DNA of 64,000 bases from Halichondria panicea (Eukaryota > Porifera > Demospongiae > Suberitida > Halichondriidae), in assembly GCF_963675165.1 (NCBI RefSeq), contig NC_087384.1, positions 1,014,501 through 1,078,500 of the forward strand, in the 5' to 3' direction. The number at the start of each line of letters is the position of its first letter. Position 1 is the first letter of the stretch. This document shows, one piece after another, positions 12,201-25,400 of the stretch. The translations under genes were made by a program, and so were the position numbers. A model generated the notes under the pieces. That model had not been told where the DNA came from. It was given only the letters and a program-made list of their open reading frames with translations, and did not search any database.

Positions 12201-14111
12201 GCCAAACTACCGTTTTGTGTGGCACTAACCACCATTGTTTTGACTAACACTCATTCACTACGAAAACATTGTAGTGACCGTGGTAACGGTTAGTACACAC
12301 ACACACAAGTTATAAAAATTAGTGCCTGGGTGTGGAGATAACCAGCTGCAGGTGTAGGTCATGGAGATTTTAGCACGTGTTCAAACAAATCATATTGAAC
12401 CAAAACAAATGAAAAATAATTGAGGATTATAATTAATTAGCAAAAATAAACTGCGTTGGCCGGGAGTCGAACCCGGATCTATTGCTTGGAAGGCAACAAT
12501 GCTGACCGTTACACCACCAACGCCAGCTGGTAGTTAGTCTGCCAAATGACCGTTTTGTGCGGCATCAACTACCATTGTTTTGACTACCACTCATTCACTA
12601 CAAGAAAACATTGTAGTTAGAAGGGTTTGTGTTAGTACACAGGCCGTATAAATTAGTGCGTGGGTGGAGAGAACCAGCTGCAGGTGTAGGTCATGAGGTA
12701 TTGTAACACATGTTTTCATCAAACCATATTGAACCACTTTAAGCAAATTCATTGGGACCAAAACATGTTAATTGATAGATAATTGGATTCAAGGCAGTTG
12801 TGTTGATCAGAAGGCTGTGGAATTATCGGTATGCAAAAAATGTACCATGTTGTGTGTTTGTGACCACCAAATAGGAGACCAACAAACATATATTTTGGGT
12901 GGCATTGTACATCCCATCGCTTCTTTGTCCATCACAATAAACAAATTAACAATGTTTACTCATCACCGGACCAGTACCACACACAAGGCCTTGTTATGGT
13001 TACAACGATAACTAATAAATATCACTATAATTATTATACTGGAAGGGGCAGGATAAGGGAATGCATGGTGCAATACATAAATAACGAGGTAGTAATTAAC
13101 TAGAACGCACATATACAATATAGTCTCACCTTCTCCACTCAGAAATGTACTAATGTCAAAGACCTCTGCTCCAGCTGCAATCAGGATGAACCCTGCCCTC
13201 CATAGCTCGTCCAAGCTCGTCACCGCCGCACCACTCAGAGTGAATAATCTCAAACAACCATTAATGCTAACAAAGTTACGACTTATCAATTGCTTTATAC
13301 TCTCCCAAGAGGAGCCCTTCTTTAAAATGACTGACACTCTTTCTCTGGGAAGTGGTCCATTCCTAAATATAGTGAAGGACACTGTTTCCTGGGCTACAGT
13401 ATTCACAGTGGGGGAGTTTTCCCTGTGGATAACATTCTCTAGTGTTTCATCCGGTGCAGTCAGAGAATTTTGTCTTAATGGCCTCAATTTTCTTGGCTTT
13501 CTCGTATAAAGAGGCAGGTGATTTTCTGACATACTGCTGTTTAGCGATGATGGGTTTAGTTTGTGTCGGATGCTTTGCATACTACAGCTGAGATCGATGG
13601 AATAGTTTCTAGCAAACACAGATTCTACACCGTTGTCCTGGTTTCGATTCTTTGTTGGACTTTTCCAGTCAGGGTGCTTCAAATTGCTATAGTCTATTCT
13701 TTTGAACGGCTCAGTGGAGCCGCACACGTACGTCCCATGATGTTCCAACTGAGAGAGTCTGGTCACCTTGTGGCCATTTTCAGGTGTGTAAACGTTCCTC
13801 ACTCCAGCCGGTAGGTTGATTCTCGTAGAGAGCTCAGACAGAAGGACGTCCCAGCTCTTTACCATTCTTTTAGAGACATTCACCTTGACTCCTTCGAAGA
13901 ATTTGTCTCCATTCCTGACAAACTTGACTATAACTGGTTCGAATGCCATCAGCGATTCCTTTCTCTTGAGCAACACAGGGAGGCTTCTTGAGCTCTCTTC
14001 AACGGGCAGGGACCTTCTTACTTCTCTCTCATGTCTCTGTGGACCTGTGGGGAGCCGGGGAAGACGCTCCTCCTCTTTCTTGTCTTGCCAATGTCTTTGA
14101 GAACTCATCAT
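8306..14111 (-). CDS. DCLK: Doublecortin-like kinase with degenerate catalytic site
   Basis: Twelve exons: 13130-14111, 11560-12027, 11031-11087, 10869-10915, 10681-10718, 10307-10619, 9683-9829, 9443-9576, 9253-9330, 9098-9124, 8840-8999 and 8306-8458. They sum to 2604 nt (867 aa) with all phases matching. Exon 1 encodes two doublecortin domains (FVRNGDKFFEGVKVNVS...LPAGVRNVYTPENG and FTIFRNGPLPRERVSVILKK), which bind microtubules in this family. Exon 2 is a serine/threonine-rich linker. The C-terminal half aligns along its length with DCLK kinase domains (KYSMGATMHEGRYATVHAC, IVHRDIRLEN, FRAPEM, GYNTKVDVWAAG). However, the ATP-binding lysine is arginine (YFVRVFNK), the first loop glycine is histidine, HRDxK is HRDIR, and DFG reads GFS. 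It is probably a pseudokinase. The 27-nt exon and the acceptor of the 57-nt exon are the least certain parts. Confidence 0.88.
8706..8780. repeat. 14-bp tandem repeat in DCLK intron
   Basis: GGGCTAGCAAGCTA is repeated at least five times with almost no change. It lies in the last intron of the DCLK-like gene. Confidence 0.9.
9151..9234. repeat. (CA)n microsatellite
   Basis: A nearly pure CA tract interrupted by a few CCCACA steps. It lies in a DCLK intron between exons 9 and 10. ORFs reading HTHTHT or CVCVCV across it are not genes. Confidence 0.95.
9837..9935. repeat. (GT)n microsatellite
   Basis: A GT tract with occasional GGTGT interruptions, immediately upstream of the acceptor of DCLK exon 7, where on the coding strand it supplies a CA-rich rather than pyrimidine-rich tract. 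Confidence 0.92.
10938..11013. repeat. ~26-bp tandem repeat in DCLK intron
   Basis: Three copies of a unit reading AACAAGGTCAAGGTACG followed by TCACCACC or CCCCCACC. It lies between DCLK exons 3 and 4. Confidence 0.85.
12112..12183 (-). tRNA. tRNA-Gly (anticodon UCC)
   Basis: On the minus strand a full cloverleaf runs from GCGTTGG (5' acceptor arm) through a D-arm, an anticodon loop CTTCCAA (UCC, glycine), a T-arm CCGGG-TTCGACT-CCCGG and the 3' arm CCAACGC plus discriminator A. Both internal promoter boxes are present (TGGTGTAACGG and GGTTCGACTCC). A TTTTT tract follows about five bases downstream as a polymerase III terminator. No CCA is encoded, as expected in a eukaryote. It lies inside the first DCLK intron in the same orientation as that gene. 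Confidence 0.96.
12452..12523 (-). tRNA. tRNA-Gly (anticodon UCC), second copy
   Basis: The 72-nt gene is identical to the copy at 12112-12183, including internal boxes and the downstream TTTTT. Flanking DNA is also alike (AGCAAAAATAAA on one side, GCCAGCTGGTAGT and ACCATTGTTTTGACTA on the other), so it arose by tandem duplication of a ~340-bp segment. Confidence 0.96.
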
Positions 14112-14362
14112 GTTGCCATTTGCTTGAGGGGGAGGGGCTGAGCTGCCTGCTGTCAGTAGAGTTAGTTAGTTGCTTCTGATAACTCTCAGACTAACTGTAG
14201 TCTTATACCCAGCACATAGAACTTTGATCCTAGCATGCACGGACCTATGGAGTCCCTATAAATATTATCCTGAGGGCTATGAATGCAGTCCCCAGCTACG
14301 CCCACTTTTTCCTGCGGAGACGTCAAATGTGTCAGCCAGCCCCTCCCCCGCGCGCTAGACTC

Positions 14363-15050
14363 ATGATCTAAAGTGCAACAGAGCATAGTTTGGTATGTGG
14401 TGACGTCACGTAAACCATGACCATGAATGTTTTCATACACACGTACACAACACTGCACGCTAAACACATTTTCATGCACGAACAATCAAAATCACAAAAC
14501 CAGACAAGCTGATGACTTTACTACATGTACGCTGTCAGTCCTACTAGAATGTTCATGTTCTTGCATGCCCTCCATCGCCTGCTTGCTGCTTGCGCTGAGT
14601 TTGTCAGTATCATTCGAGGGAGCACTAGAAAAATCTTCAGTAGTAGTGACTTGTAAAATGTTATTTTTCTGCCATTCAATTTTACTGGAGTTCTCGGAAG
14701 ACGAGAAACTTTCATTCCTGTTGCCATTGACAACTTCAATCACCACGTCGATTGGATAATCCGCAGAGTCTGCAGTAGATACAGCTGCCTTCTCGTCCAT
14801 TGGATACACAAATTGCTCTTCAGCTTCCAAAATCTCGCTAGCAGCATTCTCTGTTCCTTGGCTACCAACGCTGGTTTTGCTTTCCGTGCTCGCCGAGTTC
14901 ATAGAGGAACTGGCTATTCCTTTCAATTCTTTTACGATAGGGTTGACTCCGCTCGCACTGGATTGGTGATAGGCCAATGACACCCACCCCCCAACAGTGC
15001 CGTACATTATCATCTCCCCTCGTCTGTCACTACTAATACAAGTGATCGTT
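14363..15050 (-). pseudogene. Truncated copy of NACHT-WD40 gene tail
   Basis: This segment matches 43053-43722, the last ~670 bp of the intact NACHT-WD40 gene, including downstream non-coding DNA (GATCTAAAGTGCAACAGAGC). Similarity stops abruptly at AATACAAGTGATCG on both sides of the comparison. It encodes CISSDRRGEMIMYGTVGGW (last WD40 repeat) and the serine-rich tail ending SSACLVL, with a few substitutions but no stop or frameshift. No upstream WD40, NACHT or splice acceptor is attached, so it cannot make the full protein. It lies directly downstream of the ankyrin-ZU5-Death gene, just as the intact copy lies downstream of the second Death gene. Confidence 0.88.
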
Positions 15051-16412
15051 AACATGCGCAAGAGCAGTATCCAGATACACCTTAGCCTCGATCCCAGGCC
15101 GCACTTCCCACTTCACCACACTGGCTATAGCTAGCTAATTGGTTAGCAAACTAGAAAATAATTTATTGAATAAAATGTAGTGACATAATTTACCAATTCG
15201 TAGTCTACGTTTATTTATTAAAGGAACATAAAATTAATTAATGATCAATATCTTTGATCGGGACAGAACTGCGCGCAAAAATATTAGACTCGAGGTAGGG
15301 TCGTTTTAAGCTGCAGCTATAATTATTGTCTGAATGTTGAATGGGAAGTTAATTTGGGAGTCAGATAGAGATGAGCGTTAATTAATGACTCAAATTAATA
15401 CCCGTTTATAACATTGTATCTAACATAGCGGGTTATTTCAAGGCACATTCGCGGACTGCCCAAACTATTATAAACATGTTGCGGATTTTAGAGGTTCCAC
15501 TGGTCACAGCAGATCGAGATCGAGGTTTTTCAACCAGAAGTAAACCAATTTTCGAGGTTCAACGTCAATCCTCGAAAACCTTAAACATTATTTTAGTGCA
15601 TCGAAAGTAACCATTAAGGTTTAATTATAGAGAGCATGACTGTGCCTCAATTTAAAACAAACCTGCAAAAGTTCATTAGATTCGAGGTACCGTATATCTT
15701 CTAATTTATCGGACACTTCTAATTACCCCGGACACTCTTTTGGGCAATTTTCGTTGTTCTAATACAACGGACACTCCAGTACTTTAATATTACATTTGTT
15801 CTAAATATCCGGACAATATCTTGAAAAGTTGAGTTACCATTCGTAGACGGTAAGTAAGACTTGGAGTGCTGCAGTTAGATAGCTTTGAGTAGCTAGTTTT
15901 AGATAGTTAGTACTATTCAGTCGTACCTTGTTCTATTAAACTTAGCTAGCTCGCATGCAGCTGCTTGCTTGTTCTAATTATTCCGGACACTTCGCATGCT
16001 CTGTTCCAATTATACCCGGACAATTTCCAAAATAATTATTTTTTGCTGTCCGATAAATTAGAAGATATACGGTATATATATGTAGGATAGTTTTTAAGCC
16101 GCGGCTATTATCTGCCACATCACTATTTTGGCCTAGCTGCACTGTCTAAGGGTGACCGAGTCTAAGTACTGTTCTCATTCAATTTACATAGCAGTACAGT
16201 AAGTAATAGCGCACAAGAATAAAAGATGCAATCATTCTGGTTAGTTGCAGTATTGGTTAGTTGCAGTATATTTAGCTATTAATAATTATGAGATATCGAA
16301 ACATTTCGACAATTTACACAAAACACAACATACACATGCAATCACACAATAGTGATATATAGCTGATCTAAGGGTTCTGTTCCGGCATCTCTACAGTCTA
16401 TGGAGTGCTGTA
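15051..16412. other. Intergenic DNA with one MITE
   Basis: No gene is visible. It holds one end of a TAGCCTCGATCCCAGGCC-type element near 15084 and a complete inverted-repeat element at 15688-16074. The rest is AT-rich. Confidence 0.7.
15688..16074. mobile_element. MITE with CCGTATATCTTC termini, TA-flanked
   Basis: The left end TA-CCGTATATCTTCTAATTTA mirrors the right end TAAATTAGAAGATATACGG-TA, giving terminal inverted repeats of about 26 bp, 387 bp apart overall. Internal GGACACTTCTAATTA motifs recur. TA flanks suggest Tc1/mariner-type target duplication. There is no coding capacity. Confidence 0.85.
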
Positions 16413-19400
16413 TTATGTGCACCTCCTCACAGCTCCTATGCATGGAGGCAATAAAGAGTGAGTTATTGGGTAGTACAACAACAACCCAGAGGAGGTCTGA
16501 CAACCGTGCGCCTAGAATTAATATTTGCTGAATCAACATTTGCCTTTACAGGAGAGTTAGAGCTCCTATTACTAAAACTAGACCTAACAATACAAGACAG
16601 AGGACCAAGTCCAAGTCTAAGAAGAGTGCAACACCTACCTCTAAAGGCAAAACTGCTGATTCAGCAAACATTAATGTTAGGCGCACGGTTGTCGGACCTC
16701 CTCTGACAGCAACCTATCAATGACAGTTGGGTGCAGGGCATACATCGATCTGTTAGGCTAGACACACTGAGTGTGAGTGGTAGACTATGGGCATAGCTAG
16801 GACACAAAGTTTGCAATGTAACATTCAAATACCACACATGACGTACACAATTATCTCACCTTCGAGTACTGACAGAACTTGAGCAGCAATCGCCTCTTTC
16901 TTCATCTCTACTAACATCTCCAGAAGGGCCCTGAATGTCGCTTGTAAGGGCTTCCTTCTTTTCCAGATTTTCAAACACTCGATCATAGCTAGGTGGTTAC
17001 TGTCAATTTTCTTCAACCGAACGTCAGTTTGTTCGCCAGGGGTTAATTCCAACGCATCGACATAGAGCTCCACATTATCGAAGCAGGAAGCCAAACGCGA
17101 TATGTCTTTTTGTTGGATTTCCCCGTTGATTTGTGAAGTAGTGAGTTGACATTTGCCCAGCAACCGTTGAAGAGCTGTACTCACTGGTTGAGCAGATGAT
17201 CCTACAGTATGAATGAAACTTAAAATAACACACTCATGCATATCCCGCTACTAACAACAAAACAACCAATATACACACTAGTCGTGACGACAAATAACCA
17301 GTGAAAAGGGTGTGGGACTATTAACTCTACTTGACAAGAAGGACGAGTCCACATTCTATATACCTCATATAAATTAAAAATTGTGCAGTTTATTTATTAC
17401 ACGGGACCTATATAATTATGAAAGCACCGTGGATACAGTGCCTCGATGGGGAGGCACAAAATACGTATGAAGCTATAGCTATAATCGATTTTTACATTTA
17501 AAAAGTGGGAAATAAATTGACCACGATTGTAGCCAAATTAATGGCTGCTGCATGAAACAGATCAGTGCAGCTCTTTACTCACTATTGCAGCTACCAATAG
17601 CTAGCGTTCTACATGTAGTACTGCTATACAAGTAGTAGCAACACTCCAGGAAAAAATGTTGCAACTGTTCTGAAAGGCTACAATGGCATTCCAAGTATAG
17701 CCCACCTACAACTCAAGAATGAAATATTATTTTGCAATCCACAAATTGTGAAAACTTGACTAGAAGCGCTAGCCTATAGAAACTTGCACTTCTGTAACAC
17801 TCTACAAACACACACAACACACACTAGCATATACCTCGCTGTGCATTCAGAGGCATAATAATTCGACACGGAAACCATATACCGTATATATCAATTAAAT
17901 TTCGTGGGTTGACTTGACTGCTTACCAGAAGCCATGCCTTTAATCTTTGTACATTGCCGCACATAATTAGGATTGCTAACGCACGAAAACTGCGAACCGC
18001 AGGAATGCAAACACAGTTTTGGTGAGTACACTATAATTATAGCGCATTTTCGAGTCACTTAAATTTCGTGGGCACATAATTAAAGAACCGTTTCGTGTAG
18101 GATTGCTAACTCACTAACCCACGAAAAATGCGAACAATTTCGGGTATACACTGAGAAGTGTAAGCGTGACACATTAAATATGGTGTGTTCTGACCTGGAA
18201 GAGTTTGTTGGTCCAGATTAATAGTGACGATGTTGTAGGGAAACTTTGCACCCACTAGCTTGACTTGGTGGAGTAGCTCTGGAGCAGACACCTCGTGGTT
18301 GCTTGTCACTTTAGCCTTCAAGTGGCAGTGCGGAATTCTCCGTCCAGGTTTAAACTGATCAACATGCTTCTTGGTGACCTGTAAAGAGGATGTACTTTAC
18401 ATGAACATTAACATTTGCTCACCGTAGGATGGAACATTGGCGTTATTCTCCACCCTCCACTGACTTCAGCGCCAGCCATAGGAATATCCAGTGTTATACT
18501 GTCCTCCTCGAACTCAACGATATGGTTCACTCCGAGAATGGCTTCTTTAGATGAGTACTCCTCACTCACACGCTGCACGGACAACAATGATGTGGTGAAA
18601 ATGTATAGTACTGCACTTACTGTTCTATGAATCTCATCATTCCAGCTGACAACAAAATGTATTTCCCTGCTATGCAGCTCTGACCCAAGGTAGTAGAGGC
18701 TGGCAGTGTACTCTCTGTCCACATCCTCTCCAGTCACCGCCAGTCCACTGAAGTGAGACACTTCTAGTGAACCGTACGATGTCTGATCAGCGAACGAGCC
18801 ACGTCTTTTGAGCTGCTTGAATGTGTACGGCAGACTCTCCTGGGAGCAAAGTGCTCTTACAAATGAGAGCTTGGTGGAGCCAGTCATCTTGGCACAGTGA
18901 TGTATTTCGACTGTCAGCAGCCGCTGGAATGAACCCGGGAGATGAGGACGCAACCAGAAGACACCGCTGACCAACTGGAGATTGTCGGGAAACTGGTACT
19001 CTCCAGCTACACTGGCCATGATGTCCAGTTGACACTGGTCAACACCAGCTGGCAAGGAGTCCTGGGGTATGTGGAGTTTGAACCCATGGCCATCCCAGAC
19101 GAAGGTTTGGGACGAGTTGGTGACAATCACGTGAGTGTGGGCTACAGCTTCAACACCAGGGAGATCTGAGCAGAGGAGAGGCCAAATAGAGTACACAAAA
19201 AGCACTTTTTTATTGGAAAAGCAATACACGTACCTCACATACATTTATATACGGTAGTAATTTTAGCGGTTTCTGTTTTTATTTATTGGAGAGAAAGTTG
19301 AGATAAAATACTTTTGTAGCTAGCAGCTTCCCTTCTGGCCACAGTATTATCAATATATCTTCGTTTATGATATTCATAATCACTTAATGATATCTGTACG

Positions 19401-22400
19401 GAAACATCATGTATTTAGAAATGTCATATATCCGGCTCTTCGGATTAGCGAGGTTCTACTGTAGTGCACAATTTTCGAGGGGCTTAATATTTCGCTGTTT
19501 TCGTGGATTAGCAAATTCCACACGCACATTGTCAGGGTTTCATCTAGTGGGGGGGGGCTGGGTTGAACCTTCCCCCCCAAAACGTTTGTATAATAATGAT
19601 ATCATCACATTAGTACTGTCTATGATGTGCAATATGTAACTAGATCTACTGTAATGCACTAGCATGTAACAGGTGGTGTGGTTAACACATGTGGGAGTAG
19701 CCAAACATTTTACGGCGTGCGTAAACCTTCCCCCTCAACCCCTGATTGTTCTTTTAGAATTATCTGCTATAACGTGCAAAGATTAAAAGCGTAGCTTGGG
19801 AATGCTTCCGGTAAGTAGTCAACCCACGGAATTAAATTCAATGTGCCATTCCACAAAATATAAGTGCCTTGAAAATGTTGTGCTATATATACGGTAATAA
19901 TTATTATATATTCACCAAAACTGTGTTTGGATTCTTGCGGTTGACTCATGCCTCCAGTTGGTAGATGAGGAGACAATATAACATCTTGATAACCTATAAG
20001 TTGGGTTCATATCATAATTATATGACACGTACAGTTCCTTACTCCCTAGAGGCAGCCCTTCGCGTTTGGCCAGGATTTGATCACTCTTGTTTTTGAGGTA
20101 CTCCTTTTCTGTGTTGATATTATAGCAGTACCCTAACTGAACATACAGCGTTACCTTTTTCTAACTAGTAAATGTTCTTGCAGTCAAGCACGCGTGGAGC
20201 ACCACACATTAAAGTACATAATACATGCAAACAGTCATGTACATAACTTACTTTCTTTGCTTCTCCGAGAAAACAATTGTTTAGCTTTTTTACGAGTGAT
20301 GCCCATAAGCTTGTGTAGAGTATTAATCACGTTTACTGTTCGGGATATGCGCTCTGACTGTTGAATAGCGGGTGATTGTAGCTTGTTCAACAACCCTGCA
20401 CAGAGTAAAAACAGTACTGCACATCATAGTATACTGATCATGTATGCAGAAATAGGATAATGTCACGTGACATGATAAAGATACCTTGCAGAAGAGTGAT
20501 GCACAATAAATGCAGTGCATGTATTTATGATTGTTATAGCACTCATGTAGCATACACTACGGCACTGCCTGCTCTATACCACTAACTGTATACGTACCTT
20601 GAGGCTGCTGGCCGACTGGAGGGTCAGTGCTCTGACTGGGAGCAGCAGATGGTGCCCCAAGAGACTGAAGATATTCGATGGTTTCAGTGTGACCCTCCTG
20701 TATTGCATAGTCAAGTGGAGTCCTGCCTCCAGCATCAGTTACACCTGCACATAAGGTCAGTGATAACATAACAAGCTCATAAATAATTACACTCCACTGT
20801 TGCTGTGGCTACGGCCTAAAAATGTGTATCTTATTTGCATGTAAAGCGTTATGCAAGCCAGTCATGTGACTATAATACGCTATTACTAACTGGGTCATCA
20901 CACTCACTGATGTCACAGTGGGCTCCCTCCACCATGTACTGTACCACATCTTTGTGTCCATTGTAGCAAGCAGTGTGGAGGGGAGTCCAGCCATTATTCC
21001 TCTTTACAACTGGAATAAGACAAAAATTGATTCCCCAGAGTAAAAACAGTATAAACAGTTCATATGGACGCAAACAATGCTATGAGGTTGACTCTTGCTT
21101 ATATCACAATCATTCTACTTAACTGTACTGTCTGATATATTAATTATGAGGCCAGTACGAGCACATGACTAATTATAGTGGTTGTTGCATGTAACTAGGA
21201 AACGGCACTTGGCCCTATGGTTACATGCAATGTTGTCACAGCTATATAGTTGCTATAATTATGTCTATGGGGGGGGGGGGTTGAAGTAGTGTAAGCGGCA
21301 CTATCAGAATGAAAGCACAGCAGGTACTGACGCCTCGGTGGAGGTATAACATAAAACTACATGCAGGCTATTAGCAATAGCAAGGGCGTGCAACAACAAT
21401 CTATCGTATTATAAATAGAGGGAGTTTATGTCTAAGAATAGTGAAGAATTTATTGCACGTGCACGCACTTTATACTCTTGTTTTTACTCTGTTCACTAGT
21501 GGGCAGTTGGCTAAATCTTAATCACAGCTAAATATAGCATATCCTGCTGACGCATACACAGTATACATTGTGAGTTGCATGCCCTCTTCTCTTCATATGC
21601 CCTTGACAATAACAAACATTATATCATGATGAACATTTTTGGCATAATATAATTATGTACATACATGTACATAGAAACTCACTGGTGTCACAGTGGGCTC
21701 TCTCCACTAAGCACTCTACCACTTCACAGTGACCATTCTTACAGGCTACGTGTAATGCTGTGGCCCCATCCTGTACAGAGACAAGTGAATAAGTATAGGT
21801 CAACTACGTATAACCAAGGTGCGCCTCGAGCATGAGTTGAGCACCCCTAAACAACGGAAATATACCTAAGGGTGTGGTCATCAACCGACATATAGCGTAT
21901 GACTTATTGACATCATCTAGCTTGGATACTAACCTAGCAACGGCATAAATATGGAAACAGTGACGTCAATGGCTTGAAAGACTTTTAGATGCTAGAATTG
22001 AAAAGGATCTACTTAATATAGTTTACTCAAGCTTTCTTCCTGGATAGCATAGAAGTCCTCGTCTCATGTGCATGTACTCGATAATACATACACTACTCGC
22101 AATGCTACAGTTTCTAAAACAATCGTCCAGTCATAGAGTTTCCTCCTCACCATGTCCCGGTGATCGGTAAAATGTTACAAACTAGCGTAAAACGAATTCC
22201 CCAGATTCTGGGGAACTCAGTTGCGCATTTTCACTATCACCTTGGCAATAGATACAAGGCCCAGTTGCCGACCTAGCGTTATTTTAGAAAGAACTCGACC
22301 AGGGACCGAGCTTGGACAATGAAAGCACCGTGAGTGTTGATGCCTCGGTGGAGGTGTCAAAGCTACATAGCTACTAATAGCTTAAAAATGCTATCATTAT

Positions 22401-25400
22401 AATGATCATGATGAACATTTTTAATTTTGATGCAGCAAAGGCAAAATCTAGAAACACAAGGAAACTCAAAGAGTGGGTAATGATCGACCATGATTCTTAT
22501 TAAAAACGATCAATGCCAAAAGTCCAAGTCTAATATAAATGGCTGCAGCTACAGCGTTCTAGTGCAGCTAGAGCTACTACTAAGTAGAGTAGCAACACTC
22601 CGTGGACAAGTTATTCTACGCCAAACACCAGCTCACAATTACAGTTAGCAAGACAAGTCGACTATTTTTTGTCATTTTTATGCAATTGTATAATAGTCAA
22701 AATGCAGGCAAAAGAAGTAAAACTCAAAGGCCATAACATATCTTTATCACACCGTACTATTGCAGGGTTCTGCCCAGGAATTTTGAGAGGTGGTTAAAAA
22801 CGATGGGGGAAAATTCGCCCATGCAGGGGGTGTGTACGGGAAGGGGGACACAAATTTGAACATGCATGTGTTGTAAGCCATGTAAGTATACAGCTGAAAT
22901 AATTATATATGTACATTGTTGTACTTGCATCAGTACAGTATGGTGCTATACTAAGATTTCTTCATCACAGGGTCATAATCAGTACTTGGAAGTATTAACT
23001 GCACCCAGTTGCTCACTCTCTAGCTTGTCTTTCCCTTAGCAGGTGGTCCAACTCCCTGTTTTAAGGCAGAGTTACAGTATAGCTAGCTAGCTAGCTGCAG
23101 TATAGTACTCCTCGAACTCAACAAAGCCATGCAGCTTCAATTAATTGTTCTGGTCATGCGCAGTAGAGTTCAATTAATAGTTAGCTCTATATAAGGCACA
23201 TCAAGACAGTAAAACTGGTAAGCGAAGGGTTACCAAGCGAAGACTGTACTAGCAGCTAAACTGGACTAGCCAGTACTTGTAGAATGTAAAGCAGTGGTCG
23301 GAAAGGCTAAGTGGTGGTCGCAAAATATCTAGTGGTGGTCGCAGCTTACCTAAACGACCACTGTAGGCAGAACCCTGCTATTGTCTTTTTCATAAACCAT
23401 GCACATACAGATATGCAATCACATAGAAGCGCACTGTGAATGATAGGTAAGGATTATGAGTCTTAAAAGCAGAGCTAAAAGCTTATTAGGTATTATAATT
23501 GTATGATGTGCTATTAGCGACTGGATCGAGAGTGTACAGCAATTAATCCCGTATCACATCCAGTCCAGTAATTGCACGTCGTCATTGACAGCATGAAATT
23601 ACCTGTCAAGTAATTGCACGCTGTTAATTGCACGCTGTATTTGACAACGGGTTGTTTTCGAATACGCTGGCAAGGTTAATAGGACTTGGCTACGCCTCAT
23701 GCAATTAGTATCCTTGCCATTGCTTGTTACTCGTGCTATTATTACACTCTTAGCCACAGTATTAATTATACTAATTATGAGCAATTAAACCTCACCTTCT
23801 GTTGAATGTCAACCTGAGCCATAGCTGCAATCAACACTTCAACTACCCTCAAGTGACCATTCTGAGCAGCTACATATAGGGCAGTGGTTCCATCCTGTAC
23901 AGATTCAAGTTAGCTGCAGTATAGTACTCCTCGAACTCAACAAAGCCATGCAGCTTCAATTAATTGTTCTGGTCATGCGCAGTAGAGTTTAATTAATAGT
24001 TAGCTCTATATATATATAAGGCACATCAAGACAGTAAAACAGGTAAGCGAAGGGTTACCAAGCAAAGACTGTACTAGCAGCTAAACTGGACTAGCCAGTA
24101 CTTGTAGAATGTAAAGCAGTGGTCGGAAAGGCTAAGTGGTGGTCGCAAAATATCTAGTGGTGGTCGCAGCTTACCTAAACGACCACTGTAGGCAGAACCC
24201 TGCTATTGTCTTTCATAAACCATGCACATACAGATATGCAATCACATAGAAGCGCACTGTGAATGATAGCTAAGGATTATGAGTCTTAAAAGCAGAGCTA
24301 AAAGCTTATTAGGTATTATAATTGTATGATGTGCTATTAGCGACTGGATCGAGAGTGTACAGCAATTAATCCCGTATCACATCCAGCCTAGTAATTGCAC
24401 GTCGTCATTGACAGCGTGAAATTACCTGTCAAGTAATTGCACGCTGTTAATTGCACGCTGTATTTGACAACGGGTTGTTTTCGAATACGCTGGCAAGGTT
24501 AATAGGACTTGGCTACGCCTCATGCAATTAGTATCCTTGCCATTGCTTGTTACTCGTGCTATTATTGTACTCTTAGCCATACTATTAATTATACTAATTA
24601 TGAGCAATTAAACCTCACCTTCTCTTGCATGTCCACCTGAGCCATAGCTGCAATCAACACTTCAACTACCCTCAAGTGACCATTCTGAGCAGCTACATAT
24701 AGGGCAGTGGTTCCATCCTGTACAGATTCAAGTGAGGAGTGGTGAGAAGGTGAACACACACAAACACTAGCTCATAGACCACGTTTTTAGGTTGACACGC
24801 GTCACGACACACAACCAGGACATGACAGAGGAAACTCTGTGACTAGCTAACCTCTGAGATGTGTACAGCTAGATACACTCACCTCTTCTTCTTGCATATC
24901 AACATTGGCTCCAGCATCGATTAGAAGTTCCACACACTTCAGGTGACCTTCGAAACTGGCTATCCAGAGAGGGGACACTCCCGACTGTACAGGAGCAGTA
25001 TGTTTATAAGTGTTTGCCAGTGTAAACACATTGTGATATGATTGTGATAATTATTACTAATGTTATTCATTTACAACTGCCAGTTAGGAAAAGGCAATGA
25101 ATATAGTTACTGATTGCCTTTCCTGCTAGTTGCGGTTTATATACAACAGCTAGTATCTGTGACGTAGGTCTGGAGGAATGTTTTTTGTGTACAGTTTATT
25201 AGAGTTGCGTACTCTTCCTAATGAACTCTTGTCAATGCTTATAAGGCAATTGCCTTACAGTTATTGGCCTACTAACCCTAACCTACGTACGCGCATGCAT
25301 TTGATGAGCATGCTTTATTAATTACTCCATAGATGGAGCTGTAAAATACAGATACAACGTATATCGACCTGCTTACCATAATTACTAGAATATTTTGCGG

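Larger units (their letters stand above)
12098..12705. repeat. ~340-bp tandem duplication carrying tRNA-Gly
   Basis: Segments 12098-~12366 and 12438-~12705 share the tRNA, the CCAACGCCAGCTGGTAGT flank, the CATTGTTTTGACTA block, and the AACCAGCTGCAGGTGTAGGTCATG block. The tRNA is identical while the flanks have diverged by small indels. Confidence 0.85.

Noticed and set aside
18106-18321. Independent 71-aa gene starting MKAKVTSNHEVS
   Set aside because: It is the interior of the exon at 18195-18378 of the ANK-ZU5-Death gene; the frame continues upstream to a splice acceptor.
19767-19880. Extra coding exon continuing the linker of the ankyrin gene
   Set aside because: The sequence CCGTGGGTTGACTACTTACCGG matches the interior of intronic MITEs, and the flanking exons already join in phase without it.
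23599-24607. Two identical 61-aa ORFs on the minus strand
   Set aside because: Intronic sequence of the 0.82-kb tandem duplication; no domain, and the ankyrin exon next to each explains the conservation.
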